A stretch of 64,000 nt of DNA from JAVVTR01 sp036653535 (GTDB taxonomy: Bacteria > Bacteroidota > Bacteroidia > Bacteroidales > P3). The stretch covers positions 62,001-126,000 of the forward strand of contig JAVVTR010000004.1 of the NCBI GenBank assembly GCA_036653535.1, read 5' to 3'. Every line of letters starts with the position of its first letter. Position 1 is the first letter of the stretch. The position numbers and the translations under genes are program-made. Below are positions 45,679-55,113 of this stretch, piece by piece. The notes under the pieces are model-generated. The model saw only the letters and a program-made list of their open reading frames with translations, did not search any database and was not told the DNA's origin.

Positions 45679-47169
45679 TTACTTTTTCAAAGCATAATTT
45701 TTAAAATATTCCACCATCATTCTCACTCCGGTAGCGGTAGCCCCTATTCCTCTGTAAGCATCTTTTTTATGTAAAAAAGCAACTCCTGCTACATCTAAAT
45801 GTACCAAAGGCACTTCTGTAAAATAAGCTATAAATTTTGCGGCCGTAATCATTCCTGCATATCCGGATCCGCAATTTTTCAAATCTGCTACTTCAGACTC
45901 CAACTCTTTTTCATATTCTTTCCACATGGGGAAAAAACAAAGACGCTCGTGAGTTATATCTCCCGCTTTCGTTAATGCGAGTACTTGATCTTCCGCTTTT
46001 TCCTGCATTACAGCAATACCTTGGGAACCTAAGGCCCTTGTAGCTGCCCCGGTAAGCGTTGCCATTGTAAATATCAATTCCGGTTTAAACTTTTGCGCAT
46101 AAGCCACTGCATCCGCCAATAATAAACGCCCTTCCGCATCGGTATTTACCATTTCTACCGTGCTTCCATTGTACATCGTAATAACATCTCCCGGAACCAA
46201 GGCGTTCCCATTTAAACGATTATCTGTAGAAGGAATTAATACTTTTATAAATAGAGGTAATTTCAGAAACGCAATAATATGAATAATGCCTAATACCATA
46301 GCTGCTCCGGCCATGTCTATTTTCATATCCGACATATAATCTCCGGTTTTGATATTCATTCCTCCTGCATCAAATACCACCCCTTTTCCTATTAAAATTA
46401 TAGGATTTTTATTCACTGTTTTTCGAGGTTTCCAAGTCAATTCCGTGAAAGAAGGCTCATCTATACTGCCTTGATTCACCCCCAGTAAACCACCCATACC
46501 CGATTTCTTTATTTTCTCTACGCTCCAACGGTTTGCCTCTATCTTTAATTTTTCCGCCCCCTCTATTGCTATTTTCGCTAATTGACTTGCATTCAATGCA
46601 GAAAATGGCAAATCTACCAAATATTTAACCCTATTTATTTCTCTACACACTTGTTGCAGAACTTTAAATTCTACCTCCGAAAAAACGGTAGATTCTAAAG
46701 TAAAATTAAATTTTCCGGTTAAAGAATCGGAAAGTATTTTACTTTTATCCTTTTCTTTTAAGGGAAATGGTTTAGTCTTAAAAAAATCGAAACAATAAGA
46801 AGATAATAAAAGACCCTCCATAAAGGCTTCCACCTTGCTTTTTTGTTCGCTTTCGTCTTGTATATGCCAAGTAAACTCTTTACGCTCTTTCGAGAGAGCA
46901 ATATGCTCGGAAGCACAAATACGAATTTTTTCTAATTCTTCATCCGAACTTCCACCCTTTAGAGCCGATTTCACCTCCGAAAACACCACTACTGCATGGG
47001 CAACAGGCAAAGGAAAATAACTCAAACTTTTTCCCTTAGCCCATTGTCTTTCCACATATGCTTTCTCTAAAGAAGAAAGTACAGAGCTCTTTTTGATTTC
47101 TTTTTCTGAAACTAAAAATAAAGAATACGTGGATTCCTCTTCCAACTTACCTTCTTTTTTACTTTTCAT
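45679..47169 (-). CDS. pepA: Leucyl aminopeptidase, M17 family
   Basis: A 496-residue cytosolic aminopeptidase needing two metal ions. The metal and catalytic residues lie in ILIGKGVVFDAGG, SDMKIDMAGAA and NTDAEGRLLLADAV, the M17 signature. The N-terminal half is more divergent than usual. It overlaps the small membrane-protein gene by 11 nt at the start and precedes the pdxA-like gene by 1 nt, so all three form one transcript. Confidence 0.93.
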   Translation of the reverse strand: MKSKKEGKLEEESTYSLFLVSEKEIKKSSVLSSLEKAYVERQWAKGKSLSYFPLPVAHAVVVFSEVKSALKGGSSDEELEKIRICASEHIALSKERKEFTWHIQDESEQKSKVEAFMEGLLLSSYCFDFFKTKPFPLKEKDKSKILSDSLTGKFNFTLESTVFSEVEFKVLQQVCREINRVKYLVDLPFSALNASQLAKIAIEGAEKLKIEANRWSVEKIKKSGMGGLLGVNQGSIDEPSFTELTWKPRKTVNKNPIILIGKGVVFDAGGMNIKTGDYMSDMKIDMAGAAMVLGIIHIIAFLKLPLFIKVLIPSTDNRLNGNALVPGDVITMYNGSTVEMVNTDAEGRLLLADAVAYAQKFKPELIFTMATLTGAATRALGSQGIAVMQEKAEDQVLALTKAGDITHERLCFFPMWKEYEKELESEVADLKNCGSGYAGMITAAKFIAYFTEVPLVHLDVAGVAFLHKKDAYRGIGATATGVRMMVEYFKNYALKK

Positions 47170-47419
47170 TTTCTATCATCTTTATAGCCTTTGCCATTTG
47201 TGTAACTTGTGTTCCATGATGCAATTCATAACTTGGACAATCTTCATGCTTCTGACCTTCTGCCGTACAACGAGCACAACCAACTTTTTCTCCATTTTCA
47301 AACTCAATGGCAGCACAATGTCTAGAAAATTCTCCATGCTTTTTTAAAAACATTTTAATAGATAAACCTGCTACAGCCAAGCTTATCAAAACTATACATA
47401 CTAAAAACAAAACTAACAT
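47159..47419 (-). CDS. Small membrane protein with four cysteines
   Basis: I do not recognise a named family. The 86-residue product has one N-terminal membrane helix (about residues 1-22), then KMFLKKHGEF and a short hydrophilic domain with CARC and two further cysteines (HC, DC), suggesting metal or disulfide binding outside or at the membrane. Its end overlaps the pepA start by 11 nt, so it heads the pepA / pdxA-like / murF-alr operon. Resemblance to a recurrent short Bacteroidota membrane protein (KMFLxKxGEFS) is from memory only. Confidence 0.65.
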   Translation of the reverse strand: MLVLFLVCIVLISLAVAGLSIKMFLKKHGEFSRHCAAIEFENGEKVGCARCTAEGQKHEDCPSYELHHGTQVTQMAKAIKMIENEK

Positions 47420-47535
47420 AACTTTCTTTTTAAGGATGAAACTGTTAAATTTTATCCACGAATAAGGTTTCTAAATTCATACAATTTCTAAAATAAATTT
47501 CGTATTTCAAAAGGAGTGCATCTATGCTATGCTTT

Positions 47536-48576
47536 CTATACCGTTTTTCCCTCCGAATTTTCCTGCATGGCTGCCCGCACTGCCGTTTCTAACTCTTCTG
47601 CCAATTCCGGATTATCGGCCAATAATTGCTTTACTGCTTCTCGTCCTTGTCCTAATTTAGTTTCTCCATAACTAAACCAAGATCCACTCTTTTTTACAAT
47701 ATTTAAGTCTACACTAAGATCTACAATCTCTCCTATTTTAGAAATACCAACGCCATACATTAAATCGAATTCGGCGGTTCTAAAAGGTGGAGCCACCTTG
47801 TTTTTAACCACTTTTACTTTGACTCTATTTCCTACTGCAGCATCTCCATCTTTTATCTGAGACATCCTACGAATATCTAAACGCACAGAGGCGTAAAATT
47901 TTAGCGCATTCCCTCCTGTGGTAGTTTCCGGATTTCCAAACATCACCCCTATTTTTTCTCTAAGCTGATTAATAAAAATACAGCAACATCCGGTTTTACT
48001 AATAGTAGAAGTAAGTTTGCGCAAAGCTTGGGACATTAATCGCGCATGTAATCCCATTTTAGAATCGCCCATTTCTCCTTCTATTTCGCTACGCGGAGTA
48101 AGAGCTGCTACCGAGTCTATAACAATAATATCTATAGCCCCCGAACGAATTAAATTTTCGGCAATTTCCAAAGCCTGCTCCCCATTATCGGGTTGAGAAA
48201 CTAATAGTTCATCGGTATTAACCCCTAATTTTTTAGCATAGGATTGATCAAAAGCATGCTCCGCATCTATAAAAGCGGCAATACCTCCATTCTTCTGAGA
48301 CTCTGCAATAGCATGTATTGCTAAGGTTGTTTTTCCGGAAGATTCCGGCCCGTATATTTCAATAATTCTGCCTTTAGGAAGTCCACCTATTCCTAAGGCT
48401 ATATCTACGCCTATAGATCCAGTGGAAATTGTCTCTACGTTTACCACAGCGTGATCGCCCAATTTCATGACAGCACCTTTACCATACGATTTTTCTATTT
48501 TATCTAAAGTTAATTGTAGTGCTTTTAGTTTTTCACTTTGCACAGAATTACTTAGGGTTTCTTCTTTCTTTGCCAT
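47536..48576 (-). CDS. recA: Recombinase RecA
   Basis: RecA (346 residues) pairs homologous DNA and triggers SOS cleavage. Walker A GPESSGKTT (76-84), the Walker B segment IIVIDSVAAL, and the L2 region GGNALKFYASVRLDIRR are present. A candidate promoter (minus-strand TAATTTTG) overlaps the gap before the DUF2461 gene. Confidence 0.98.
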   Translation of the reverse strand: MAKKEETLSNSVQSEKLKALQLTLDKIEKSYGKGAVMKLGDHAVVNVETISTGSIGVDIALGIGGLPKGRIIEIYGPESSGKTTLAIHAIAESQKNGGIAAFIDAEHAFDQSYAKKLGVNTDELLVSQPDNGEQALEIAENLIRSGAIDIIVIDSVAALTPRSEIEGEMGDSKMGLHARLMSQALRKLTSTISKTGCCCIFINQLREKIGVMFGNPETTTGGNALKFYASVRLDIRRMSQIKDGDAAVGNRVKVKVVKNKVAPPFRTAEFDLMYGVGISKIGEIVDLSVDLNIVKKSGSWFSYGETKLGQGREAVKQLLADNPELAEELETAVRAAMQENSEGKTV

Positions 48577-48641
48577 ATTTTTATACTTTTTTATCTTTAT
48601 TTTAGAAGTTTTCTTTTTTTAAACTTCTTTTTAGAACTCTT

Positions 48642-48649
48642 CAAAATTA
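48642..48649 (-). promoter_or_regulatory. Candidate -7 element of recA
   Basis: The minus strand reads TAATTTTG, matching TAnnTTTG, 66 nt upstream of recA. No clear LexA-type palindrome is seen. Inverted copies of AGAAGTTT lie in the leader at 48604-48628. Confidence 0.45.
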
Positions 48650-48672
48650 GACAATATTTATGCTAATAAATA

Positions 48673-49344
48673 TTAAAATTCTAAAGCGTTATTTAAAAAT
48701 TTGTTAAACTTTTCGAGTATTTTAAAACTTTCTATCACCTTTGTAGCATAAGTGTTCTCTACCATTTCCTCCTCCTTTACCAAATGCGTTAAGAAATAAT
48801 AACGATATTTTAGCAAATCTATATCCTTAAAATCTTTATCAAAGCCCTTAGGAGAAAGTTTCATTTTATCCACTTCCTCCAATTTTCCAAAAGTTTTAAT
48901 CAAAGAGGGTTCCAACAAAATATTTTTAAACTCTTCACTTTGGAAATAAATACTTTGACGTATTTTTTTCATAGCCACAGGAGGCAAACCATACACACCA
49001 GCTCCAAAGAAACAATTCCCTGGTTCAAAATGTAAATAATAGCCGGAACAATTTCCATGGGCTCCCCCTTTACTAATAAAAACGCCTATATGGTCTTTAT
49101 ATGGCTTCTTGTCTTTGGAGAACCGAATATCTCTATATATTCGATACATACATTTTTTAGGAGTGAGCCAATCTAATTCCTTATCAAAACCAACCATCCC
49201 CTGCAAACAAATTCCAATAAAAGATTCTATTCTCTCTTTTACCTCTAAATATTCCTCTTTATGTGAATGGAACCAATCTCTATTATTATTCTCCGCCAAT
49301 TTTTTCAAAAAAGGGATTATATTTTTCATTCCTTGTTCTTCCAT
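48673..49344 (-). CDS. DUF2461 family protein
   Basis: The 223-residue protein matches the TIGR02453/DUF2461 family, present in bacteria and fungi with unknown function: FLKKLAENNNRDWFHSHKEEY and RIYRDIRFSKDKKPYKDHIGVFISKGG. It is soluble, without a signal peptide. It lies 1 nt after the O-methyltransferase gene, which suggests an operon with lplA. Confidence 0.85.
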   Translation of the reverse strand: MEEQGMKNIIPFLKKLAENNNRDWFHSHKEEYLEVKERIESFIGICLQGMVGFDKELDWLTPKKCMYRIYRDIRFSKDKKPYKDHIGVFISKGGAHGNCSGYYLHFEPGNCFFGAGVYGLPPVAMKKIRQSIYFQSEEFKNILLEPSLIKTFGKLEEVDKMKLSPKGFDKDFKDIDLLKYRYYFLTHLVKEEEMVENTYATKVIESFKILEKFNKFLNNALEF

Positions 49345-49345
49345 A

Positions 49346-50002
49346 TTATCTCAATCTTCGTAACAAACTAAGCCCATCCCTAAAAGGCAACATAATATTT
49401 TCCACGTTAGAGTCCATCTGAATATTATCATTAAATTTTCGCAATATCTCCGTGATTTTATCTTTATAAGCGCTCTCGTAAACTTTTCCGCTCCAAAGTA
49501 CATTATCAATTAAAAGCCAACCACCTATACGCAATTTATTTAATAATAATGGATAATAATTTAAATAATTTTCTTTATCCGCATCCAAAAAAATCAAATC
49601 AAAATTTTCCTCCTGCATACTTTGTAAATGCGGCAAAGCTTCTACAATACGCAACTCTATTTTTTCTCTATATCCGGCATTTTCTACGTATTTTAAAATT
49701 CTATCTTTTAATTCTTCGTTATGCTCCAATGTAATTAATTTCCCCTTTAAACGCAATCCAGAAGCCAAACATATAGCAGAATATCCCGTATAGGTTCCCA
49801 CTTCCAAAATAGAAAAAGGCTGTATCATTTGGCTAAGTAATTCCAAAAATTTTCCTTGGTAAGCGCCACTAATCATACGTGAACCCAAAACATTCACATG
49901 GGTATCTCTTTCGAGTTGACACAAACTTTCTTTTACTAAAGCAGTGTGCTTTTCCACATAGGCATACATTTTGGAATCTGTTTTTAAATCAAAATCATCC
50001 AT
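49346..50002 (-). CDS. O-methyltransferase, CCoAOMT-like
   Basis: A 218-residue SAM-dependent class I methyltransferase. The SAM site is ILEVGTYTGYSAICLASGL; LIFLDADKENYLNYY supplies the metal-binding aspartates, and LLIDNVLWSGKV the third. Physiological substrate unknown; bacterial members methylate catechols. Its stop and start abut those of DUF2461 and lplA. Confidence 0.88.
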   Translation of the reverse strand: MDDFDLKTDSKMYAYVEKHTALVKESLCQLERDTHVNVLGSRMISGAYQGKFLELLSQMIQPFSILEVGTYTGYSAICLASGLRLKGKLITLEHNEELKDRILKYVENAGYREKIELRIVEALPHLQSMQEENFDLIFLDADKENYLNYYPLLLNKLRIGGWLLIDNVLWSGKVYESAYKDKITEILRKFNDNIQMDSNVENIMLPFRDGLSLLRRLR

Positions 50003-50986
50003 TTAAAACAAAACCGATAAAAGCTCTTCTGCTGTTACATTGGTAAAATAAGCATCCAAGTCTTGTGTTTTTAAAACCTCCATCACCTTTTCTTTTTGAT
50101 GTGGAATTCCTATTAATTTTTGAGCCAATTCCGAAGTTTCCAAGGTGAAAAAATAATCGCCATAAAATTGAACCTCCACCACCATTCCATCTTTCACTCT
50201 TAAATGACTTTCTATATTTCCACCTTTAGCCGTATGAATTAATTTTTCTAATTCATAACGTGGAGAGTGTCCATAATTCCATTTCCAAGTATTATACTTT
50301 TCTTGGGCTAACTTTTCTATTTCCTTTATTTCTAAATTACTAAAAGTTCGAAAATCAGCATTAGGGGAAATGGAAGCTACGTATTTTTCTAAAAGAGCTA
50401 TAAAAGTTTCTACCGGCAAAACCTGTTGTAAATGCTCGGAAATATTGGTAATTCTACTACGAACCGACTGCACCGCCTTTCCTTCAAACTTCAATGGATT
50501 CACTTTCAAACAAGGCGACATATCTGCAATTTGACTGGAATACAACAAAGTACCATGATGAAGAATACGTCCCTGCCAAAGACAATCGGCATTCCCACTG
50601 AATTTTTTCCCTGCTATCGTCAAATCATTCCGACCCTCAAAACGTGCATCTACCTTTAACTGCTGCAAAAAAGACAAAATAGGTTCAATAAAGGAAGTAA
50701 AATCCGCTGCTTTTGTTTGAGAGGTATTCTTCACAAAAGTAAAGCAAATATTGCCTAAATCATGAAAAACAGCTCCTCCCCCACTTAATCGACGAATAAC
50801 CGGTATATCGTGTTCTTTTATATAGATATCATCTATTTCTGCTAAAGTATTTTGGTGCTTTCCAACAATAACACAGGGTTCATTTCTCCATAATGCGAAA
50901 CAATCTTCCTTTAAATGTTTCAACATAAATTCTTCTGCTGCAATATTAAAATAAGGATTGGTTTGTTTCCTGCTTAAAATAATCAT
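50003..50986 (-). CDS. lplA: Lipoate-protein ligase
   Basis: LplA activates scavenged lipoate with ATP and attaches it to E2 and H proteins. IRRLSGGGAVFHDLGNICFTFV and GKKFSGNADCLW are the catalytic segments; a C-terminal accessory domain follows. The frame opens at 51019, but MIILSRKQTNPYFNIAAEEF at 50986 is the family N-terminus (327 residues). It starts an apparent lplA / O-methyltransferase / DUF2461 operon. Confidence 0.92.
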   Translation of the reverse strand: MIILSRKQTNPYFNIAAEEFMLKHLKEDCFALWRNEPCVIVGKHQNTLAEIDDIYIKEHDIPVIRRLSGGGAVFHDLGNICFTFVKNTSQTKAADFTSFIEPILSFLQQLKVDARFEGRNDLTIAGKKFSGNADCLWQGRILHHGTLLYSSQIADMSPCLKVNPLKFEGKAVQSVRSRITNISEHLQQVLPVETFIALLEKYVASISPNADFRTFSNLEIKEIEKLAQEKYNTWKWNYGHSPRYELEKLIHTAKGGNIESHLRVKDGMVVEVQFYGDYFFTLETSELAQKLIGIPHQKEKVMEVLKTQDLDAYFTNVTAEELLSVLF

Positions 50987-51048
50987 AATTTTCTCTATCC
51001 AAAGAATGTGGAAACCCACTATTTTTCTTTATTTATAGCGCAATTCCT

Positions 51049-52320
51049 TTATAGCGCAGATTCCTTTTGGTCTAATTCTTCTTTGATACGTAAACTCTCC
51101 ATATCATTCATCAAAGCCAAGCCTCCCTGACTGGTTTCTTTATACAAACTTGGTAAATCGTGTCCGGTTTGTTTCATTACCTTTATCACATTATCGAAAC
51201 TAACGCGATGTCTTCCATCCGAAAAGGTAGAATATATATTAGCATCAAATGCCCTAACAGAAGCAAAGGCACAACGTTCTATACATGGAATTTGAACCAA
51301 TCCACACATAGGATCACAGGTTAGGCCTAAGTGGTGCTCCAGTCCGATTTCCGCTGCATATTCAATTTGATGTACTGTTCCTCCGAAAATTTGATTAGTC
51401 GCAGCAGAAGCCATAGAACAGGCTACCCCTATTTCGCCCTGACACCCTACTTCTGCCCCGGAGATAGAAGCATTGGTTTTTACAATATTTGCTATAAGTC
51501 CTGCCGTAGCAAGTCCTTTCAAAATTCGAGATTCTTGGAAGTCATAATTCTGAGCGCAATGATACAAAACGGCAGGTAAAACGGCTGCCGACCCACAAGT
51601 AGGAGCCGTAACTATACGCCCTCCTGCTGCATTTTCTTCTGCCGTAGCTAAAGCATAGGAAAAAATAAGTCCTCTATTTCGTAAAGGACGACTATATCCT
51701 TGTGCTTTAATATTATATTGTGCTGCTTTCCGTTGCAACTTAAGTCCTCCAGGCAATATCCCTTCTAAAGACAAACCTCTTTCCACCCCCTGTTGCATTA
51801 CGTTCCAAACTTCTCTCAAATAATCTATATAACCGGGTTTCTCGTGCATATCCACATATTCCCATAAAGTTCTACCATGGATTTCACACCACCTCAACAC
51901 CTCGCTCATAGTAGTACATTCGTAAATATCCTCCCCAAGAAAAGCCTTATCCTTTTCTACTACATTGGAACTTGCCCCTTCTTCCCTTATATCCCCCCCT
52001 CCTATGCTAAAAATTTTCCATTCCCCTAATTTAGTATCCATCGCATCAAAAGCTTCAAATATCATCCCATTAGGATGATAGGGTAAAAATATTTCTGGAT
52101 ATTTTTCCAAGATCGTTTCTACCGGCTGTAGCGTTCTGATTAACGTTTCGTTCGTAAGATGACCCTCTCCGGTTGCAGCCAAACTCCCGTATAAATTCAC
52201 CTTATATTTTCGAGCTTCTGGATATCGCTTTTTGAAAAATTCTGCAGCCCGCATAGGCCCCATCGTATGACTACTGGATGGTCCGTTCCCTATTTTGAAA
52301 ATTTGGCAAATACTTTGCAT
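51049..52320 (-). CDS. sdaA: L-serine ammonia-lyase, single-chain iron-sulfur type
   Basis: SdaA deaminates L-serine to pyruvate. The 423-residue protein fuses beta and alpha domains: FKIGNGPSSSHTMGPMRAAEF at the start and, in the C-terminal half, APTCGSAAVLPAVLY and CDPMCGLVQIPCIERCAF with the cysteines of the [4Fe-4S] cluster. It is transcribed divergently from tadA. Confidence 0.95.
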   Translation of the reverse strand: MQSICQIFKIGNGPSSSHTMGPMRAAEFFKKRYPEARKYKVNLYGSLAATGEGHLTNETLIRTLQPVETILEKYPEIFLPYHPNGMIFEAFDAMDTKLGEWKIFSIGGGDIREEGASSNVVEKDKAFLGEDIYECTTMSEVLRWCEIHGRTLWEYVDMHEKPGYIDYLREVWNVMQQGVERGLSLEGILPGGLKLQRKAAQYNIKAQGYSRPLRNRGLIFSYALATAEENAAGGRIVTAPTCGSAAVLPAVLYHCAQNYDFQESRILKGLATAGLIANIVKTNASISGAEVGCQGEIGVACSMASAATNQIFGGTVHQIEYAAEIGLEHHLGLTCDPMCGLVQIPCIERCAFASVRAFDANIYSTFSDGRHRVSFDNVIKVMKQTGHDLPSLYKETSQGGLALMNDMESLRIKEELDQKESAL

Positions 52321-52357
52321 CCCTTTTATGATCTTGTTTTGATTGGAAAATAAGGAA

Positions 52358-52365
52358 CAAATTTA
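52358..52365 (-). promoter_or_regulatory. Candidate -7 element of sdaA
   Basis: The minus strand reads TAAATTTG 38 nt before the sdaA ATG, matching TAnnTTTG. No -33 TTTG at ideal spacing. Confidence 0.45.
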
Positions 52366-52403
52366 CATTAAAATGGTGAGAGAAAAAAAAGAACTTATCA
52401 ACA

Positions 52404-52435
52404 TTTGCCCATTGACGTAATATTCTTTATATTTG
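52404..52435 (+). promoter_or_regulatory. Promoter of tadA
   Basis: TTTG (52404-52407) and TATATTTG (52428-52435) are 20 nt apart, a close fit to the Bacteroidota promoter, 31 nt before the tadA ATG. Confidence 0.75.
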
Positions 52436-52466
52436 CCACTCTTACGCCAAAACTAAGTAATAAAAC

Positions 52467-52907
52467 ATGGATTTACAATCCGATTCTTATTTTATGAGAG
52501 AGGCCTTAAAGCAGGCTTTTCTCGCCCTTTCCCAAAATGAAATTCCTGTAGGTGCGGTTATTGTTTGCAACCAATCTATTATAAGCAGAGCTCACAATTT
52601 CACAGAAAAACTCACCGATGTTACGGCACATGCCGAAATGCAAGCTTTTACCGCAGCATCTCATGCCATTGGCGGCAAGTATTTATGCGACTGTACCCTC
52701 TTCGTTACCTTAGAACCTTGTGTAATGTGTGCGGGAGCCGCTTATTGGACTCAAATAGGACGTATCGTCTATGGCGCTAAAGATCCTAAACGTGGATTCA
52801 GTTTGGTTTCCCCCAATTTACTTCATCCTAAAACCAGCCTCACACAAGGCGTTTTACAAGAAGAATGTACGCAAATACTCACCGATTTTTTTAAACAAAA
52901 ACGTTAA
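52467..52907 (+). CDS. tadA: tRNA-specific adenosine deaminase
   Basis: TadA converts A34 to inosine in tRNA-Arg(ACG); that substrate tRNA is encoded at 59385 in this window. The 146-residue protein has catalytic HAE (His55, Glu57) and zinc ligands Cys85 and Cys88 in PCVMC. It is followed by cdd after 13 nt. Confidence 0.95.
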   Translation: MDLQSDSYFMREALKQAFLALSQNEIPVGAVIVCNQSIISRAHNFTEKLTDVTAHAEMQAFTAASHAIGGKYLCDCTLFVTLEPCVMCAGAAYWTQIGRIVYGAKDPKRGFSLVSPNLLHPKTSLTQGVLQEECTQILTDFFKQKR

Positions 52908-52920
52908 AAGTAATTCACCC

Positions 52921-53406
52921 ATGCAAAAACAAATTTCCATATCTTACGATGAATTTTCTTCCTTGGAAGAATTATCCTCCAAGGATCGCGAACTTTTAGA
53001 AAAAGCAACTCAAAGCGCACAAAATGCTTATGCACCCTATTCTAAATTTTGTGTAGGTGCTGCGCTTCGTTTATCTAACGGTCTTATTATTTTAGGAAAC
53101 AACCAAGAAAATGCCGCATTTCCATCTGGTTTGTGCGCTGAAAGGGTTGCCGTTTTTTCGGCAGGAGCCAATTATCCCAATATGCCCATTGAGACCTTAG
53201 CCATTACGGCTCATTCCACCCTTACTCCAGTAGATCATCCCATTGCTCCTTGCGGAGCTTGTAGACAATCATTAATAGAATACGAGCATAAATACAAACA
53301 AAAAATTAGAATCATTCTTAGAGGCCACACAGGAAAAATCGCAATTTTTGATGGAATAGAATCCTTATTGCCATTTCAATTTGGCAGCGATGAATTAGGC
53401 TTGTAA
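52921..53406 (+). CDS. cdd: Cytidine deaminase
   Basis: Cdd deaminates cytidine and deoxycytidine for salvage. From the ATG at 52921 it has 161 residues, with YAPYSKFCVGAAL, CAE (Cys72, Glu74) and PCGAC (Cys111, Cys114). A longer open frame from 52771 overlaps tadA and is not used. It shares a transcript with tadA. Confidence 0.94.
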   Translation: MQKQISISYDEFSSLEELSSKDRELLEKATQSAQNAYAPYSKFCVGAALRLSNGLIILGNNQENAAFPSGLCAERVAVFSAGANYPNMPIETLAITAHSTLTPVDHPIAPCGACRQSLIEYEHKYKQKIRIILRGHTGKIAIFDGIESLLPFQFGSDELGL

Positions 53407-53503
53407 TATTAAAAGACCGCATAAACATTTTTGCTATCTTCTTTAGAAATAATTATTGCAAAGGAAAAGATACTTCCTGTTTTAGAATATGGAAACTATC
53501 GCT

Positions 53504-53908
53504 CTATACTATAGCAAAAGCGTAAAATAAACTTCCACAAAAATTCCAAAAGGTAACCACCAAAACAGCAATAACTTTAGCCAAATAGAAGTTTACATTC
53601 CACTTTCCATGGCAAAGATATACTATCAAATTATTTAAGCACAATCCCACAAGCGATATAACAATAAATTTCACAAACTCAGCTCCAAGCTCCGGATTAT
53701 GACTTTGAAAAGTCCAAATACGGTTCAAAAAATAATTAGAAATAACCGCTGTAATAAATCCTAAACTATTGGAAATATATTTTTGAATTTTTAAAATTTC
53801 CTTACAGAAATAAGTTACTCCAAAATCCAAAAAAAAGCCTAAAGTCCCAACTATAGCAAATTTCAAGAATTTAAGCACAAATTCCAATGTTAAAAAAACT
53901 TTCATCAT
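53504..53908 (-). CDS. GtrA-like membrane protein
   Basis: A 134-residue protein with four hydrophobic segments matching the GtrA family (FLKFAIVGTLGFFLDFGVTYF and the NYFLNRIWTFQS loop). GtrA members are thought to flip lipid-linked sugars in surface polysaccharide modification. No glycosyltransferase partner is adjacent, so its target is unknown. It converges on cdd and diverges from dprA. Confidence 0.88.
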   Translation of the reverse strand: MMKVFLTLEFVLKFLKFAIVGTLGFFLDFGVTYFCKEILKIQKYISNSLGFITAVISNYFLNRIWTFQSHNPELGAEFVKFIVISLVGLCLNNLIVYLCHGKWNVNFYLAKVIAVLVVTFWNFCGSLFYAFAIV

Positions 53909-53993
53909 TTCTTAAATCTGAGTGCAATTCTACAAAAAATCTTAAAATCTACCTAATTTTTAAATAGAATTTCCTATTTTCGAAAAAAAAATA

Positions 53994-55109
53994 ATGATAG
54001 ATGATTTAGCCTTAATCTTATGCAAAGGAATTGGATGTAAAACGGCCAAACTTTTATTAGAACATTTCTCCAATTCCGAGTCTATTTTTTCCTACTCTAT
54101 TGGAGAATTATTAGAAGCAAAGGTACCTTCTTCCATAGCCACTATATTACATTCTCAAAAAGAGCAGGCTTATGAAAAAGCAAAAAAAGAATTGGAATTT
54201 ATGGATAAAAATCAAATTTATCCTTTACTATATACCGATTCAAACTACCCTACCCTTTTAAAAGATTGCATAGATGCTCCATTTATGCTGTTTGTTAAAG
54301 GGGCTTTCGATTTTAATATTCGCCATCCTTTAGCTATAGTTGGAACGAGAAATGCCAGTTTCTATGGGAAGGAACAGGTAGATAAATTAATAGAAGATCT
54401 ACGCTATGATTCCATATACACCATTAGTGGATTAGCCCTTGGGATAGACAGTCAGGCACACAGAAGCAGTATCAAAAATCAGATAGCAACTATAGCTATT
54501 TTAGGACATGGTTTAAATACTGTTTATCCTAACATTAATATCCATTTAGCAGATGAAATCATAGAGAATGGGGGGTGTTTAATTACAGAAATGCCATCAG
54601 AAACACCCATTACGCCGGGGCTTTTTCCAAGAAGAAACAGAATTATCGCTGGCCTATCGGAAGGCGTATTAGTGGCGGAAGCCTCCCTAAAAGGGGGTGC
54701 TTTAATTACTGCACATATTGCGGCATCTTATCATCGTAGCGTATTTGCCATACCGGGAAAAAACGATTTATATTATTCTAAGGGCTGTAATCACCTTATC
54801 AAATCTCAGCTTGCTATTCTAACAGAAAATGCTCAAGATATACGCATAGAATTAAATTGGCCCATTCCTTCCTCTAAAAACGTGCTCCACTCTAATACAA
54901 ATACCCAACATTTAGTAGAAAAAGAGGCCCTCCTGTTAAATATTATTAGCAAAGAAGATCCTGCTTCTTTAGAAATTATTTATCATCAAATGGATTTAAA
55001 GATACCGGAAATATTATCGACTTTACTACAGCTCGAATTACTGGGTCTTATACGTTCTTTACCAGGAAATCGCTATCAAGTCCAAAGGTCAGGAGTAAAA
55101 AATGCTTAA
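53994..55109 (+). CDS. dprA: DNA-processing protein DprA
   Basis: DprA loads RecA on single-stranded DNA in transformation. The 371-residue protein has an N-terminal HhH-like region, the Rossmann fold with LAIVGTRNASFYG, SGLALGIDSQAH, VAEASLKGGALITA and PGKNDLYYSKGCN, and a C-terminal winged helix. It converges on elbB with a 4-nt gap. Whether the cell is competent cannot be judged here. Confidence 0.95.
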   Translation: MIDDLALILCKGIGCKTAKLLLEHFSNSESIFSYSIGELLEAKVPSSIATILHSQKEQAYEKAKKELEFMDKNQIYPLLYTDSNYPTLLKDCIDAPFMLFVKGAFDFNIRHPLAIVGTRNASFYGKEQVDKLIEDLRYDSIYTISGLALGIDSQAHRSSIKNQIATIAILGHGLNTVYPNINIHLADEIIENGGCLITEMPSETPITPGLFPRRNRIIAGLSEGVLVAEASLKGGALITAHIAASYHRSVFAIPGKNDLYYSKGCNHLIKSQLAILTENAQDIRIELNWPIPSSKNVLHSNTNTQHLVEKEALLLNIISKEDPASLEIIYHQMDLKIPEILSTLLQLELLGLIRSLPGNRYQVQRSGVKNA

Positions 55110-55113
55110 AATA

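Noticed and set aside
48604..48628. Inverted AGAAGTTT/AAACTTCT upstream of recA as a terminator
   Set aside because: No T run follows on the minus strand, so it is not a convincing terminator; it could at most be a leader hairpin.
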